A DNA stretch of 64,000 nucleotides from Candidatus Endomicrobiellum glyptotermitis (GTDB lineage: Bacteria; Elusimicrobiota; Endomicrobiia; Endomicrobiales; Endomicrobiaceae), in NCBI GenBank assembly GCA_031267715.1, contig JAIRYQ010000002.1:1-64000 (forward strand). Reading direction: 5' to 3'. Positions within the stretch are counted from its first letter, which is position 1; the number at the start of each line of letters is the position of its first letter. A program made the translations under genes and the position numbers. The notes beneath the pieces are model-generated. The model ran no database searches. It saw nothing but the letters and a program-made list of their open reading frames with translations, and was not told where the DNA came from. Positions 26,893 through 36,515 of this stretch are shown here, piece after piece.

Positions 26893-28239
26893 ATGGCGAG
26901 GCAAACAACTACTTTAAGAGAAGTTTCTATCGAAGGTATTGGGCTTCATACTGGCAATAAAAGTGTTGTAATTTTAAAACCTGCGCCCTATGCTAATTAT
27001 GGTATTAGATTTATAAGGATAGATTTGCCTAATAACCCTGAGGTTGAAGCTGTATGTTCGAATGTTTCATCTGAACTGACTGTTCGGGGAAGTGTCATTG
27101 AAAAAAATGGTATAAAAATTCATACAATTGAACATATTATGTCATCATGTTTTGCTGTTGGAATTGACAATTTGCTTATAGAAATAAATAACAACGAGCC
27201 TCCGATTTTGGATGGTGGTTCAAAAACATTTACGGAAATTCTTTTAAAAGGTGGGTTGAAAGAGTTTAATTCTCCTAAAGAGTATTACATTATCAATGAA
27301 CCTATATATTTTGAGCTCGATGGAACTAAAATATCTGCTTATCCATCAGATAAACTTGAAATAGAATGCACCATAGGTTTCGATCATCCATTTTTAAAGT
27401 TTCAGCAAATGTCCTTCAGTGGGTTAACCAAGGATTTTTACTTAAGTAATATCGCCCCTGCTAAGACATTTTGTTTTGATTATGAAATAGAGACACTTCA
27501 AAAAAACAAACTTGCTTTAGGTGGGTCTATGGATAATGCGATAATTATAGCTTTAGATGGTATCCATAATAAAGAACCATTGCGCTATAGCGATGAATTT
27601 GTAAGGCATAAAATCCTAGACCTGATAGGTGATATTTACTTAGCCGGTAAGCCTGTGAAGGCTAAGATAGTTGCTGATAAACCAGGACATCGAAGCAACG
27701 TATGTTTTATAAAGGAATTTTTAAAAAAAGCAATTGTTGAAAAAGATAAAACCTCAGAGATAATAAGTGATACTAGAGAAGCAAAGTTAGTAAAAACGGA
27801 GATGGTGTTGAATCACGAGGAAATTTTAAATTACATACCACATAGGTATCCATTTATAATGATTGATAAAGTAAGAATAAATAGGGCAAATCCTTCAGAG
27901 GCTATTGGATATAAACTTGTGAGTGGAAATGAGAGTTTTTTTCAGGGACATTTTCCAGGCTTTCCAATAATGCCAGGAGTTTTAATTATAGAAGCAATGG
28001 CTCAAGCGTCGTGTGCCATGTTTTTATCTAGACCTGGAATGAAAGACTGTCTTGCATATCTTACATCTGTAGATAAAGCAAAATTTCGTAGACTAGTGAG
28101 GCCAGGGGATGTTTTAGAATTATTTGTAGAAACAATTAAGGATAGTGGAAGACGTGGTAAAATAAAAGGTAGGGCTTATGTTGGGGAGAAGTTGGCTGCT
28201 GAGGCTGAATTTATGTTTATTATTGTTGATAAAAAATAA
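26893..28239 (+). CDS. lpxC/fabZ: LpxC-FabZ fusion: UDP-3-O-acyl-GlcNAc deacetylase / (3R)-hydroxyacyl-ACP dehydratase
   Basis: A 448-residue two-domain protein. Residues 1 to about 295 are LpxC, with HTIEH (H77, H81) and HKILDLIGD giving zinc ligands. Residues about 306-448 are FabZ, with the catalytic His in IPHRYPFIMID and Glu in MPGVLIIEAMAQ. LpxC makes the committed step of lipid A; FabZ dehydrates hydroxyacyl-ACP for fatty acid elongation, and both use the same hydroxyacyl-ACP pool. Such fusions are known in Bacteroidetes and some other phyla. The start ATG at 26893 is ten bases after lpxD. Confidence 0.96.
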   Translation: MARQTTTLREVSIEGIGLHTGNKSVVILKPAPYANYGIRFIRIDLPNNPEVEAVCSNVSSELTVRGSVIEKNGIKIHTIEHIMSSCFAVGIDNLLIEINNNEPPILDGGSKTFTEILLKGGLKEFNSPKEYYIINEPIYFELDGTKISAYPSDKLEIECTIGFDHPFLKFQQMSFSGLTKDFYLSNIAPAKTFCFDYEIETLQKNKLALGGSMDNAIIIALDGIHNKEPLRYSDEFVRHKILDLIGDIYLAGKPVKAKIVADKPGHRSNVCFIKEFLKKAIVEKDKTSEIISDTREAKLVKTEMVLNHEEILNYIPHRYPFIMIDKVRINRANPSEAIGYKLVSGNESFFQGHFPGFPIMPGVLIIEAMAQASCAMFLSRPGMKDCLAYLTSVDKAKFRRLVRPGDVLELFVETIKDSGRRGKIKGRAYVGEKLAAEAEFMFIIVDKK

Positions 28240-28379
28240 AGATTATTATTTGTTTATAAAATCTACTATGAATTTGTAGAGATTCGTTTTGCTTGGTACT
28301 TGGTCTGTTTGCTGTATGGAGAATGTGTTGTTGCCCCCCTGTTTTCAACTTAATTTTTTTGTTTTTAGAGCGTTTATTC

Positions 28380-29153
28380 ATGATACATAAAACAGTTGTT
28401 ATTGACAAAAATGCAGTTATTGAAGAGAATGTGGAGATAGGTCCTTATGTTGTTATAGGCCAGGATACAATTGTAAGAAGTGGGACAAAAATACAAGGTC
28501 AATCATTCATTGAGAATGCTGAGATAGGAAATAATTGTAAGATTTTTAGTTTCTCTTCAATAGGTAGTTGCCCACAGGATCTGAAATATCGTGGTGAGAA
28601 AACGAAAGTTGTAGTAGGTGACAATACAATAGTGAGGGAATGTGTTACTTTAAACAGAGGCACAATTGCGTCTGGTGGTAATACTATTGTTGGAAAAAAT
28701 TGTATACTTATGTCGTGTGCACATGTAGCTCATGACTGTGTAGTTGGAGATGGAGTAGTAATTGGGTACTCAACAGGACTTGCAGGTCATGTTAAAGTAG
28801 ATGATCATGCAGTTTTGAGTGCATGTATAGGAGTACATCAGTTTTGTAAAATTGGAAAATTCACAATGATAGGCGCGGGTTCAATGGTTAGCATGGACAT
28901 TATACCTTGTGTAACAGTATATGGGGACAGAGCGGTTCTTGCTGGGTTGAACGTTATGGGATTAAGAAGAAGAAAAATAGAAATTTATGAGATTGATAAC
29001 ATAAAAAAGGCTTACAAAATATTATTCATGTCAAAATTAGCTTTAAAAGATGCTATAGTTCAACTTGAAAATTCTGCGTCACCTTACGTTAAAGATATAG
29101 TAACTTTTATAAAGAATTCTAAAAGAGGAATTGCGAGACCTAGAAATGGGTGA
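28380..29153 (+). CDS. lpxA: UDP-N-acetylglucosamine acyltransferase LpxA
   Basis: From ATG 28380 (MIHKTVVIDKNAVIEENVEIG) the protein has 257 residues, the usual LpxA length. Hexapeptide repeats form the beta-helix. HVAHDCVVGDGVVIGYSTGLAGHVKV contains the catalytic His. A C-terminal helical domain follows. It transfers a hydroxyacyl chain to UDP-GlcNAc, or to the 3-amino analogue in some bacteria. The frame is open upstream to a TTG at 28293, which would add 29 residues foreign to the family. Confidence 0.94.
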   Translation: MIHKTVVIDKNAVIEENVEIGPYVVIGQDTIVRSGTKIQGQSFIENAEIGNNCKIFSFSSIGSCPQDLKYRGEKTKVVVGDNTIVRECVTLNRGTIASGGNTIVGKNCILMSCAHVAHDCVVGDGVVIGYSTGLAGHVKVDDHAVLSACIGVHQFCKIGKFTMIGAGSMVSMDIIPCVTVYGDRAVLAGLNVMGLRRRKIEIYEIDNIKKAYKILFMSKLALKDAIVQLENSASPYVKDIVTFIKNSKRGIARPRNG

Positions 29154-29274
29154 AAAAATATGCTTTAAGCTTTATAGTTATACTATACAAATTGCGTATA
29201 TGAAGTTAATCATGCGTTGCTGGTGGTTTTAAAATATAGATAATTTTGTGTTGTAGTGTTTAATTTAGAGAAAT

Positions 29275-30075
29275 ATGAAAAATATAGGACTTATAGCAGG
29301 TAGCGATAGATTTCCATTTTTAGTTGCTCAAGAGATAAGGAAAAGTGGAGACAGGACTATTTGTATCGCACTGAAAGAAGAAGCAGATTTAAGGCTCAAC
29401 GAAGTTTGTGATAAAATTTATTGGTTTTCCATTGGAAAATTTCAAAAAATATTAGATACCTTGAAAAGTGAAAACGTAAAAAATGTTGTAATGGCTGGAA
29501 AGGTGCAGCATGTTAGGATTTATTCTGCTATAAAAATGGATTGGCGTGCAATTAAAGTGATGGGGAGTTTAGTAAATAAAAAAACAGATACGATTTTAGG
29601 GGCAATTGCCAATGAGTTTGAAAGAGATGGAATACGTCTTATCTCACCTGATGTTTATTTAAAACACTTGTTCGTTGAAAAAGGATTGCTATCTGGTAGG
29701 AAGCTTTCAGCCAGGGAAAATAGAGACGTTGGGTTCGGATATAAAATAGCAAAAGGAGTAGCAGGTTTGGACATTGGCCAGGTAGTAGTAGTGAAGGATG
29801 GATCTGTTATTGCTGTTGAATCAGTAGAGGGTACAGATGAATGTATTAAACGTGCTTATAAACTTGGAGGTGAGAATGCCATAGTTGTCAAAGTGGCAAA
29901 GCCAGATCAAGATTTTAGGTTTGATCTTCCGGTCATAGGTATTAATACAATCTATACTCTTAAAGAAAATAGAATCCGGGCAATGGCAGTAGAATCTAAT
30001 GCTGCTCTGATATTAGATAAAAATGAAGCTTTGGATATAGCAAAGAAAATTGGAATTACTATAATATCTATATAA
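29275..30075 (+). CDS. lpxI: UDP-2,3-diacylglucosamine pyrophosphatase LpxI
   Basis: A 266-residue LpxI (formerly DUF1009). It starts IGLIAGSDRFPFLVAQEIRKSG, and the C-terminal catalytic domain carries GQVVVVKDGSVIAVESVEGTDECIKRA and KPDQDFRFDLPVIG. It hydrolyses UDP-diacylglucosamine to lipid X by attack on the beta phosphorus. It is the functional replacement for LpxH, which I do not see here. Its place between lpxA and lpxB fits the pathway. Confidence 0.92.
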   Translation: MKNIGLIAGSDRFPFLVAQEIRKSGDRTICIALKEEADLRLNEVCDKIYWFSIGKFQKILDTLKSENVKNVVMAGKVQHVRIYSAIKMDWRAIKVMGSLVNKKTDTILGAIANEFERDGIRLISPDVYLKHLFVEKGLLSGRKLSARENRDVGFGYKIAKGVAGLDIGQVVVVKDGSVIAVESVEGTDECIKRAYKLGGENAIVVKVAKPDQDFRFDLPVIGINTIYTLKENRIRAMAVESNAALILDKNEALDIAKKIGITIISI

Positions 30076-30122
30076 TGAAACTATAGCTGCTAGCTAGATT
30101 TAAAATCTAATGAAAAGTATAT

Positions 30123-31217
30123 ATGATAAACATGGCATGTCCTATCGTTGGGGAAAAAGAAGACCGACTTATTAAAGAAGTTTTAGACTCGGGTGTTCTT
30201 GCAAGCGGTAAATATGTTAAGCAATTTGAAAGGTCTTTTGCAAGGTATTCTGGTACGAAGTTTGGGATTGCAACTGTGAATGGGACTGCGTCGCTCCATG
30301 TGGCTCTCTTGATGTGTGGGATTAAACCTGGTGATAAAGTTATCACAACACCTTTTTCGTTTATAGCCACGTCAAATTCAATTCTTTTTTGTAGTGCCAG
30401 ACCTGTTTTTGTGGATATTGACCCTAGAACTTTTAATATAAGTCCAATTGAAATTGAAAAAGCATTAAAAAAAGAAAAAAATATTAAAGCTGTTTTAATA
30501 GTTCACCTTTATGGATTGCCTTGCGATATGGAAGCGATTGTCGCACTTAAGAAAAAATATGGGTTTGTACTTATCGAAGATTCATGTCAAGCGCATGGCG
30601 CTGAATTTAAAAATAAAAAAGTAGGTTCCTTTGGTGAGGCATCGGCTTTTTCCTTTTACGCTACAAAGAATATGATGACAGGTGAAGGTGGTATCGTTCT
30701 TACAAGTAACGAAGAAGCTGATAAATATGGGAGACAACTTATAAATCATGGTAGATACAGTCATTCGTTGCATACAACTTTAGGTTACAATTATAGACTT
30801 ACGAATATTGCCGCTGCGATAGGCATAGCTCAGTTAGAGCAGCTTGAAAGCTGGATTGAAAAGAGAATTGTAAACGCTAAAAAGTATAATGAGGCTTTTA
30901 AAAATTTAGATTTTTTAAAAACACCTTACGTTCCTAAAAACTGCAGACATGTTTTTCATCAGTATACAGTAAGACTCTCATCAGCTGAAAGAAACAAATT
31001 TATTGAATATCTAACAGATAATGGTGTAGATAGTGGAGTGTATTATGATAGTGTTTTGTACAGACAACCGCTTTACGAACGGTCTGGATACGGATCTGTA
31101 ATGTGTGAAGCAGCTGAAAAAGCTGTAGGGGAAGTATTATCGCTTCCAGTGCATCCGTCTCTGTCGGGGAATGATGTGGATAGGATAATTAAAATAGTAA
31201 GTGGATATAGAAAATGA
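30123..31217 (+). CDS. DegT/DnrJ/EryC1-family sugar aminotransferase (GnnB candidate)
   Basis: A 364-residue PLP-dependent sugar aminotransferase: NGTASLHVALLMCGIKPGDKVITTPFSFIAT, the PLP aspartate region LIEDSCQAHGAEF, and the Schiff-base lysine in FYATKNMMTGEGG. It overlaps the following oxidoreductase gene by four bases and lies between lpxI and lpxB. This suggests it acts with that enzyme to replace the 3-OH of UDP-GlcNAc by an amino group for lipid A, as GnnA/GnnB do in Leptospira and Acidithiobacillus. The family assignment is secure; the substrate is inferred. Confidence 0.85.
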   Translation: MINMACPIVGEKEDRLIKEVLDSGVLASGKYVKQFERSFARYSGTKFGIATVNGTASLHVALLMCGIKPGDKVITTPFSFIATSNSILFCSARPVFVDIDPRTFNISPIEIEKALKKEKNIKAVLIVHLYGLPCDMEAIVALKKKYGFVLIEDSCQAHGAEFKNKKVGSFGEASAFSFYATKNMMTGEGGIVLTSNEEADKYGRQLINHGRYSHSLHTTLGYNYRLTNIAAAIGIAQLEQLESWIEKRIVNAKKYNEAFKNLDFLKTPYVPKNCRHVFHQYTVRLSSAERNKFIEYLTDNGVDSGVYYDSVLYRQPLYERSGYGSVMCEAAEKAVGEVLSLPVHPSLSGNDVDRIIKIVSGYRK

Positions 31218-32149
31218 GAGTAAAAACTGCTGTTATCGGAACGGGTTGTTTGGGACAGCATCATGCGAGAATTTTAAAATGCCATCCTAATTCAAAGCTT
31301 GAGTTTGTAGTTGATATAGATGAAAAAAGAGCTCGAAAAATTGCAAAAACAAACAAAACAAATTATCTTACTGACTTCAATGCGGTTCTAGGAAAAGTTG
31401 ATGCAGCAGTAATTTCGGTACCAACGCCTTATCACTATAAAGCAACGAAGTCACTTTTAAAAAATAATGTACATTGTCTTGTTGAAAAACCTTTTACTTT
31501 AAATCTTAAAGAAGCTGAAGAACTTATAGAAATAGCAAGAATTAAAAATTTAATTTTACAAGTAGGACATGTTGAACGATTTAATCCTGCTGTTATTGCG
31601 GCGGCGCCTTTTATAAATAATCCAAAATTTATTGAAGTCAATAGATTGGGGCCGTACAATTCCAGAGTTAATCACACAGGTGTAGTATTAGATTTGATGA
31701 TACACGACTTGGATATTTTATTTTTTCTCATAAGAGATAAAGTTACTTCTTTTGAAGCGCATGGTGCGAGGGTTTTGTCTGATAATGAAGATATTGCAAA
31801 AGTAAGATTAAAATATTCAAACGGTTGCGTAGCAGATGTATCTGCAAGCAGAATTTCAATAGGGAAATATAGGAGGATAAGAATTTTTCAATCTGACAGC
31901 TATATTTCTATAGATTATACAAAAAAAAGCCTTAAAATTTATAAAAAGAAAAATGACAGAAAAAGAATAATTTCTCCTTTTGGCATAGAGATTAAAAAAC
32001 CTAAACTGCGTTCAAATGAACCCCTTTTTTATGAACTTGATAACTTTTTGACTAGCATTATTAACGGTAGGGAGCCAAGTGTTACAGGTAAGCAGGGTAA
32101 AGATGCAGTTGAATTAGCACTTAATATTTTAAAGAATATGACTTTTTAG
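31214..32149 (+). CDS. Gfo/Idh/MocA-family NAD(P)-dependent oxidoreductase (GnnA candidate)
   Basis: A 311-residue protein: the Rossmann motif VIGTGCLGQHHARIL at the N-terminus, the family EKP motif (CLVEKPFTLN, about residue 93), and a GHVERFNPAV segment seen in oxidoreductases sited next to lpxB. It would oxidise a sugar nucleotide (the C3 hydroxyl of UDP-GlcNAc if it is GnnA), giving the ketone used by the overlapping aminotransferase. Substrate is inferred from context. Confidence 0.85.
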   Translation: MRVKTAVIGTGCLGQHHARILKCHPNSKLEFVVDIDEKRARKIAKTNKTNYLTDFNAVLGKVDAAVISVPTPYHYKATKSLLKNNVHCLVEKPFTLNLKEAEELIEIARIKNLILQVGHVERFNPAVIAAAPFINNPKFIEVNRLGPYNSRVNHTGVVLDLMIHDLDILFFLIRDKVTSFEAHGARVLSDNEDIAKVRLKYSNGCVADVSASRISIGKYRRIRIFQSDSYISIDYTKKSLKIYKKKNDRKRIISPFGIEIKKPKLRSNEPLFYELDNFLTSIINGREPSVTGKQGKDAVELALNILKNMTF

Positions 32150-32267
32150 AGTAATAAAAATAAGAAATGTTTTGGTGTGGAATTAAGTTGATTTAAGAAT
32201 TGACATGATTGCTAATTTAGAAATTAAAATTTGCGAAGAACTAAAAAGTGTTATTTGGGATTAAAAA

Positions 32268-33359
32268 ATGATAAGCAGTAAGATTTTTATTTCTGCTGGA
32301 GATTTTTCGGGTGATATACACGCTTCAGATCTTATAAAGGAGATAAAAAAAATCAGTCCTCTGTGTTATGTTTCTGCTGTTGGTGGTGTTAATCTAAGAC
32401 TGGTTACTGATGAATTCCTCGATAATATAGTGAGTATAAATGCCTTCGGTTTCTTACCTATAAAACAATTCTTATATTTAAGGAGAGTTTTAAAAAAACT
32501 TAAAAGTTATTTTGTTAAAGAATGCCCTGATAAAATCATATTAGTTGATTATTATGGATTTAACATATTCGTAGCGAGACTTGCTAGAAAATTAAGAATC
32601 CCTGTTTATTATTATATAAGTCCCCAAGTGTGGGCTTCACGTAGTGGTAGAATAAAAAAGCTTGCCGAAACAGTCAAAAAGATGCTTGTGATTTTACCGT
32701 TTGAAGAAAAATTGTATAGGAGTAGTGGCATTGACGCTATTTTTGTTGGAAATCCTTTGATAGATAAGGTACCGAAAAGACAAAATTTTCCAAAAAAAAG
32801 TTTTGGACACTTCAATCCCCCTGTTATAGGTTTGTTTCCAGGTAGTCGTAAGAATACTATCAAACGTCATATGTCTCTGATTCTTGAAACTGCTAAAATA
32901 CTCAAATGTAAGTTGAATGCAAAATTTATAATGTTTAGTGCAACTGATAGTATTGTTTTTCGTTTGCCGGAATATATTGAGTTTTGTCAATCAGGAGATT
33001 TTGAAAGAAGAAAATCAATAGACTTTGCAATTTGCCCTTCTGGGACCGTAAGTCTTGAGAATACGTTAATGGGAGTTCCTATGGTTGTTATATATAAATT
33101 ATCATATTTCAACTATTTTTTTATAAGAGCAATCATAAAAGTGAAGTACATAACTTTAGTAAATATTTTAGCTGATAAAAATATCATTCCAGAGCTTGTG
33201 CAAACCAATGCAAAACCAAAAAAAATTGCAGCATTAGTATTGGAACAGTTGGAGCTTGAGAATTACATACGCAAAGCTAAAGAATTGAATGCTTTTAGAA
33301 AAATACTAGGAGTTCCTGGAGTAAGTAGAAGAGCTGCTGAGATTATCTTATCCAGCTAA
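32268..33359 (+). CDS. lpxB: Lipid A disaccharide synthase LpxB
   Basis: A 363-residue GT-B glycosyltransferase of family GT19. The N-terminal motif reads SAGDFSGDIHASDLI where most LpxB proteins have 'GExSGDxxGAxLI'. The segments YYISPQVWASRSGRIKKL, LPFEEKLY, FVGNPLIDKV, GLFPGSRKNTI and CPSGTVSLENTLMGVPMVVIYKL are diagnostic. It condenses lipid X with UDP-diacylglucosamine. It closes the lipid A block and converges with rpmB. Confidence 0.94.
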   Translation: MISSKIFISAGDFSGDIHASDLIKEIKKISPLCYVSAVGGVNLRLVTDEFLDNIVSINAFGFLPIKQFLYLRRVLKKLKSYFVKECPDKIILVDYYGFNIFVARLARKLRIPVYYYISPQVWASRSGRIKKLAETVKKMLVILPFEEKLYRSSGIDAIFVGNPLIDKVPKRQNFPKKSFGHFNPPVIGLFPGSRKNTIKRHMSLILETAKILKCKLNAKFIMFSATDSIVFRLPEYIEFCQSGDFERRKSIDFAICPSGTVSLENTLMGVPMVVIYKLSYFNYFFIRAIIKVKYITLVNILADKNIIPELVQTNAKPKKIAALVLEQLELENYIRKAKELNAFRKILGVPGVSRRAAEIILSS

Positions 33360-33419
33360 CTAAACAACGGCAAGACAAAGGTTTGTAACCTAAAATAAAA
33401 TTTACATGGCCATTTTGAA

Positions 33420-33611
33420 TTATATTGCTTTTTTAACTTTACTTGATTTAATACAAGACGTGCAGACATATTTACGTGTTTTTTTTTTATCAATAATAAT
33501 GTTTAAACTTTGAAGATTTGGTCTAAAAACTCTTTTGGAAACCCTATTTGAGTGACTAATTGTATTCCCTGACCTGGAGCCTTTGTTGCAAATTGCGCAT
33601 TTGTAAGACAT
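33420..33611 (-). CDS. rpmB: 50S ribosomal protein L28
   Basis: A 63-residue basic protein with [16 protein letters not shown] at the start and CTSCIKSSK near the end, giving the CxxC...CxxC zinc-type L28. [16 protein letters not shown] is the usual rRNA-binding loop. Large-subunit protein. It converges with lpxB and diverges from recG. Confidence 0.94.
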   Translation of the reverse strand: MSYKCAICNKGSRSGNTISHSNRVSKRVFRPNLQSLNIIIDKKKTRKYVCTSCIKSSKVKKAI

Positions 33612-33698
33612 TTTTTTATACCTCTTCAGAAAGATAGAAGCTAATTGTACTTTAATTGTTGTTTGGAGTCAAATCTAGACTATTTTATATCATGAGTA

Positions 33699-35810
33699 AT
33701 GAACATGTTAAATTTAGAAAGTGGATTGCAATGCTTAAAGGGAATAGGACATGGGCGTATACGGGCATTTGAAAAGCTTGGAATAAAAACTATTGAGGAT
33801 ATGCTTACTTTTTTCCCAAGTCGGTATCAGGACAGAAGAAAAGTTGTTTCTATAAAAAACGCTTTCAAACAATCACAAAATTGTTGTATATTCGGTAAAA
33901 TAGGTAAGGTATATGAGAGAAGGTTTCTAAATGGACTTTGCCTTCTAGACATAGAGATATTCGACAGAACTTATATGACCCATGCTCGCTTCTTTAGAAA
34001 GAGAAAAATATATTCTAGTATTGATGTATTTGCTTCTATAAAAAGAGTTTTTAAGTCAGGAGTTTTCGCTTATATTTATGGTGAATTAAAAATAAAATGC
34101 AATGACAATTTTATACTCGCAAACGAGTATGAGATTGTAGGGGAAGAGAGTGATATCCCCTTATTCTTCAATAAAATTGTTCCCATTTATCCCACTGCAA
34201 AAAAAATAAATCAGACGTATATGCGGATGTGTATATATGATGTGTTGCGTATGTACTCATGTATTTATCCCGATGTGTTAGAGCTGCCACCTGACTGTAA
34301 TTGGATACTAAAAATGAGCGCGTCGACAGCATTAGAAAAAATCCACTATCCAGATAGTTTGAAGGATGTTGAAAATGCTCGCAGAGCATTTGCTTTGCGG
34401 GAATTTTTTGTATTGGAATCTATATTGTATTTATCGAAAAATAATTTTAAAAAAAATCATAAAAAACAAAAATATGAGCTGAGGTCTAATTTGCTGGAGG
34501 AATTGGAGAAAAATTTAAAATTTGAATTTACGGGTGACCAGAAAAAGGCAATAAAGGATATATTCATTGACATGCGGGGCAAATATCCTATGAATAGGAT
34601 ACTAATTGGTGATGTTGGTTGCGGAAAAACTGCTGTTGCATTAAGCGCGGTATTACTTGCTATAGAAAATGGCCATCAAGCAATGATTATTGTCCCGACT
34701 GAAATATTAGCTGAACAACATTACTACACAATACTAACTTTGCTGTCAGGAGTTGGTGTTAAAATTGCGTTGTTAACCAGTTCATCATTAAGAAAAAAAG
34801 ATAAAAGAAAAATGATATTATCAGGGCTTAAGAGTAACGATATACAGATAGCAATTGGCACGCATGCATTGCTAGAAGACAGGATAAAATTTGCAAATTT
34901 ATCATTAGTAGTAGTTGACGAACAACACAAATTTGGTGTTATGCAGAAATCCGCAGCATTAAAAAAAGCATCTTACCCTGACATATTGGTTATGTCCGCA
35001 ACACCTATACCAAGAGCGTTGTCGATGATTATATATGGAGAAATGGATGTAACTATAATTAAACAGTTGCCGCCTGGTAGGCTTCCTGTAATAACTTATG
35101 TTTCTGATGAGAGAAATGCGTATCAAAAAACGATTGAAGAACTTAAGAATGGCAATCAGGCGTACATAGTGTATCCGCTTATTGATAATTCTTTAAATCT
35201 TGACTTAAAATCTGTTGTGCAAGAGTCGAAGATACTGTCTCAGACATGGTTTAGAGATTTTAAGATTGGATTATTCCATAGCCAATTGGGATCAGCAAAA
35301 AAGGATGAAATATTGACTAAATTTAGGAATAAGAAAATTGACGTATTAATATCTACAACGATGATTGAGGTAGGCATGGATGTAGCTAATGCAACGGTGA
35401 TGATAATACAAAATGTTGAAAGATTTGGACTATCACAATTGCACCAATTGAGAGGTAGGATTGGTAGAAGCAATAAACAATCTTATTTTTATCTTATACA
35501 AAGATCAAAAAGTGAATCTGCGAGTGAAAGGGTTAAAATTATGGAATCAACAAACTGTGGATTTAAGATCGCTGAGGCAGATCTTAAAATGCGTGGTCCG
35601 GGAGAACTGACAGGGACGATCCAGCACGGATTTTCAAAATTTAAAGCTGGTAATATAGTAAGAGATGTTGATATCGTTGAGTACGCAAAAAATTGCGCAA
35701 AGAAAAATATTGATGACGATCCTACATTATCAAAAAAGAAAAATTTTGTGTTAAAAAAACTTGTATCTAAGTACTTTTCTGATAAAAAAGATTTTATTGA
35801 CGTATGTTAA
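33699..35810 (+). CDS. recG: ATP-dependent DNA helicase RecG
   Basis: A 703-residue RecG. The N-terminal wedge/OB domain carries LTFFPSRYQDRRKV. The helicase core has Walker A GDVGCGKTA (about residues 304-312), DEQHKFGV (motif II, about 407-414), SATPIPRAL (motif III) and QLRGRIGRSN (motif VI). The TRG-like motif region TGTIQHGFSKFK lies near the C-terminus. It remodels stalled replication forks. The frame is intact, so this repair helicase is retained. The start ATG (33699, or 33705) has no clear Shine-Dalgarno. Confidence 0.95.
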   Translation: MNMLNLESGLQCLKGIGHGRIRAFEKLGIKTIEDMLTFFPSRYQDRRKVVSIKNAFKQSQNCCIFGKIGKVYERRFLNGLCLLDIEIFDRTYMTHARFFRKRKIYSSIDVFASIKRVFKSGVFAYIYGELKIKCNDNFILANEYEIVGEESDIPLFFNKIVPIYPTAKKINQTYMRMCIYDVLRMYSCIYPDVLELPPDCNWILKMSASTALEKIHYPDSLKDVENARRAFALREFFVLESILYLSKNNFKKNHKKQKYELRSNLLEELEKNLKFEFTGDQKKAIKDIFIDMRGKYPMNRILIGDVGCGKTAVALSAVLLAIENGHQAMIIVPTEILAEQHYYTILTLLSGVGVKIALLTSSSLRKKDKRKMILSGLKSNDIQIAIGTHALLEDRIKFANLSLVVVDEQHKFGVMQKSAALKKASYPDILVMSATPIPRALSMIIYGEMDVTIIKQLPPGRLPVITYVSDERNAYQKTIEELKNGNQAYIVYPLIDNSLNLDLKSVVQESKILSQTWFRDFKIGLFHSQLGSAKKDEILTKFRNKKIDVLISTTMIEVGMDVANATVMIIQNVERFGLSQLHQLRGRIGRSNKQSYFYLIQRSKSESASERVKIMESTNCGFKIAEADLKMRGPGELTGTIQHGFSKFKAGNIVRDVDIVEYAKNCAKKNIDDDPTLSKKKNFVLKKLVSKYFSDKKDFIDVC

Positions 35811-36039
35811 ATCCTTACTTTTATTGAAATTAAAATTGATATTGTTCAGTTAGTTGAAAAAGTTTATTAAAGTAACGAAAAGTGCAAATTAATAACAGCA
35901 TTGATTGAAAAATTGTAAATAAAAAAATATAGGAAAGTTTAATTACTTCTTTTTTTCTTGGTTTAAGTATTTTGTTCTGTTTTTCCTGTAGGATTGTTCT
36001 AACAGTATTTCCTTGTTGCCTGTAATTTCATTATTTTTT

Positions 36040-36055
36040 TGTTTCACGTGCGAAA
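36040..36055. promoter_or_regulatory. parS-like sequence (imperfect)
   Basis: TGTTTCACGTGCGAAA matches the first 11 bases of the widespread ParB-binding palindrome TGTTTCACGTGAAACA exactly. The second half is displaced by two bases (CGAAA instead of AAACA). It may be a degenerate parS site or chance. Confidence 0.3.
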
Positions 36056-36397
36056 TAAAAATACATCATGTATCACATTATATCCATACATCGCCGCATT
36101 TTAGTATTTTAACAATTAATTCTAGTTCGCTTTTTTGAGTTTACTTTTTTTGCATATTTTGCATACACAATAATACAATCAATTTTTTATATTTTGTCTC
36201 ATAAAAGATTCTTTGTGTGTTTTGTTATTTGATGAGTTTTTATGCTATCTGTTTGTTTTGAATACTTTTTTCATGATAGGAGTGGGTGACAAAAATATAA
36301 GCATCATCTAATTTCTGAAAAATAGTCATATTTCTATTTTTCCTTGTTTTGCCAAAACGAAAACCGGCAGTGCGTTAAATAAGTTTTTTTTATTTTT

Positions 36398-36426
36398 TTG
36401 CAACTAAAAATCTCCATGTCTATAAT
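36398..36426 (+). promoter_or_regulatory. Candidate sigma-70 promoter for the MATE transporter gene
   Basis: TTGCAA (36398-36403) and TATAAT (36421-36426) are separated by 17 bases. A second TATAAT lies at 36434-36439. They end about 76-90 bases before the likely ATG start at 36516. Confidence 0.5.
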
Positions 36427-36515
36427 TTTTTGATATAATTAGCACGATAGCATGGTAAGTTGCCTTGTACCGAAACATAGCATGTATAACAAAAGTAGTT
36501 GGATATTTTTTTACG

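Larger units (their letters stand above)
35811..36464. other. 654-base spacer between recG and the MATE gene
   Basis: The plus strand is strongly T-rich and all frames are interrupted. On the minus strand, fragments such as MTIFQKLDDAYIFVTHSYHEKSIQNKQIA may derive from a dead gene I cannot name. A parS-like half palindrome TGTTTCACGTG is at 36040-36050. A promoter-like pair lies at 36398-36426. Confidence 0.5.

Noticed and set aside
28259-28283. Small hairpin (ATCTAC/GTAGAgAT) after lpxC-fabZ
   Set aside because: The stem is A+T-rich with a bulge and no T-run follows; lpxA is probably co-transcribed.
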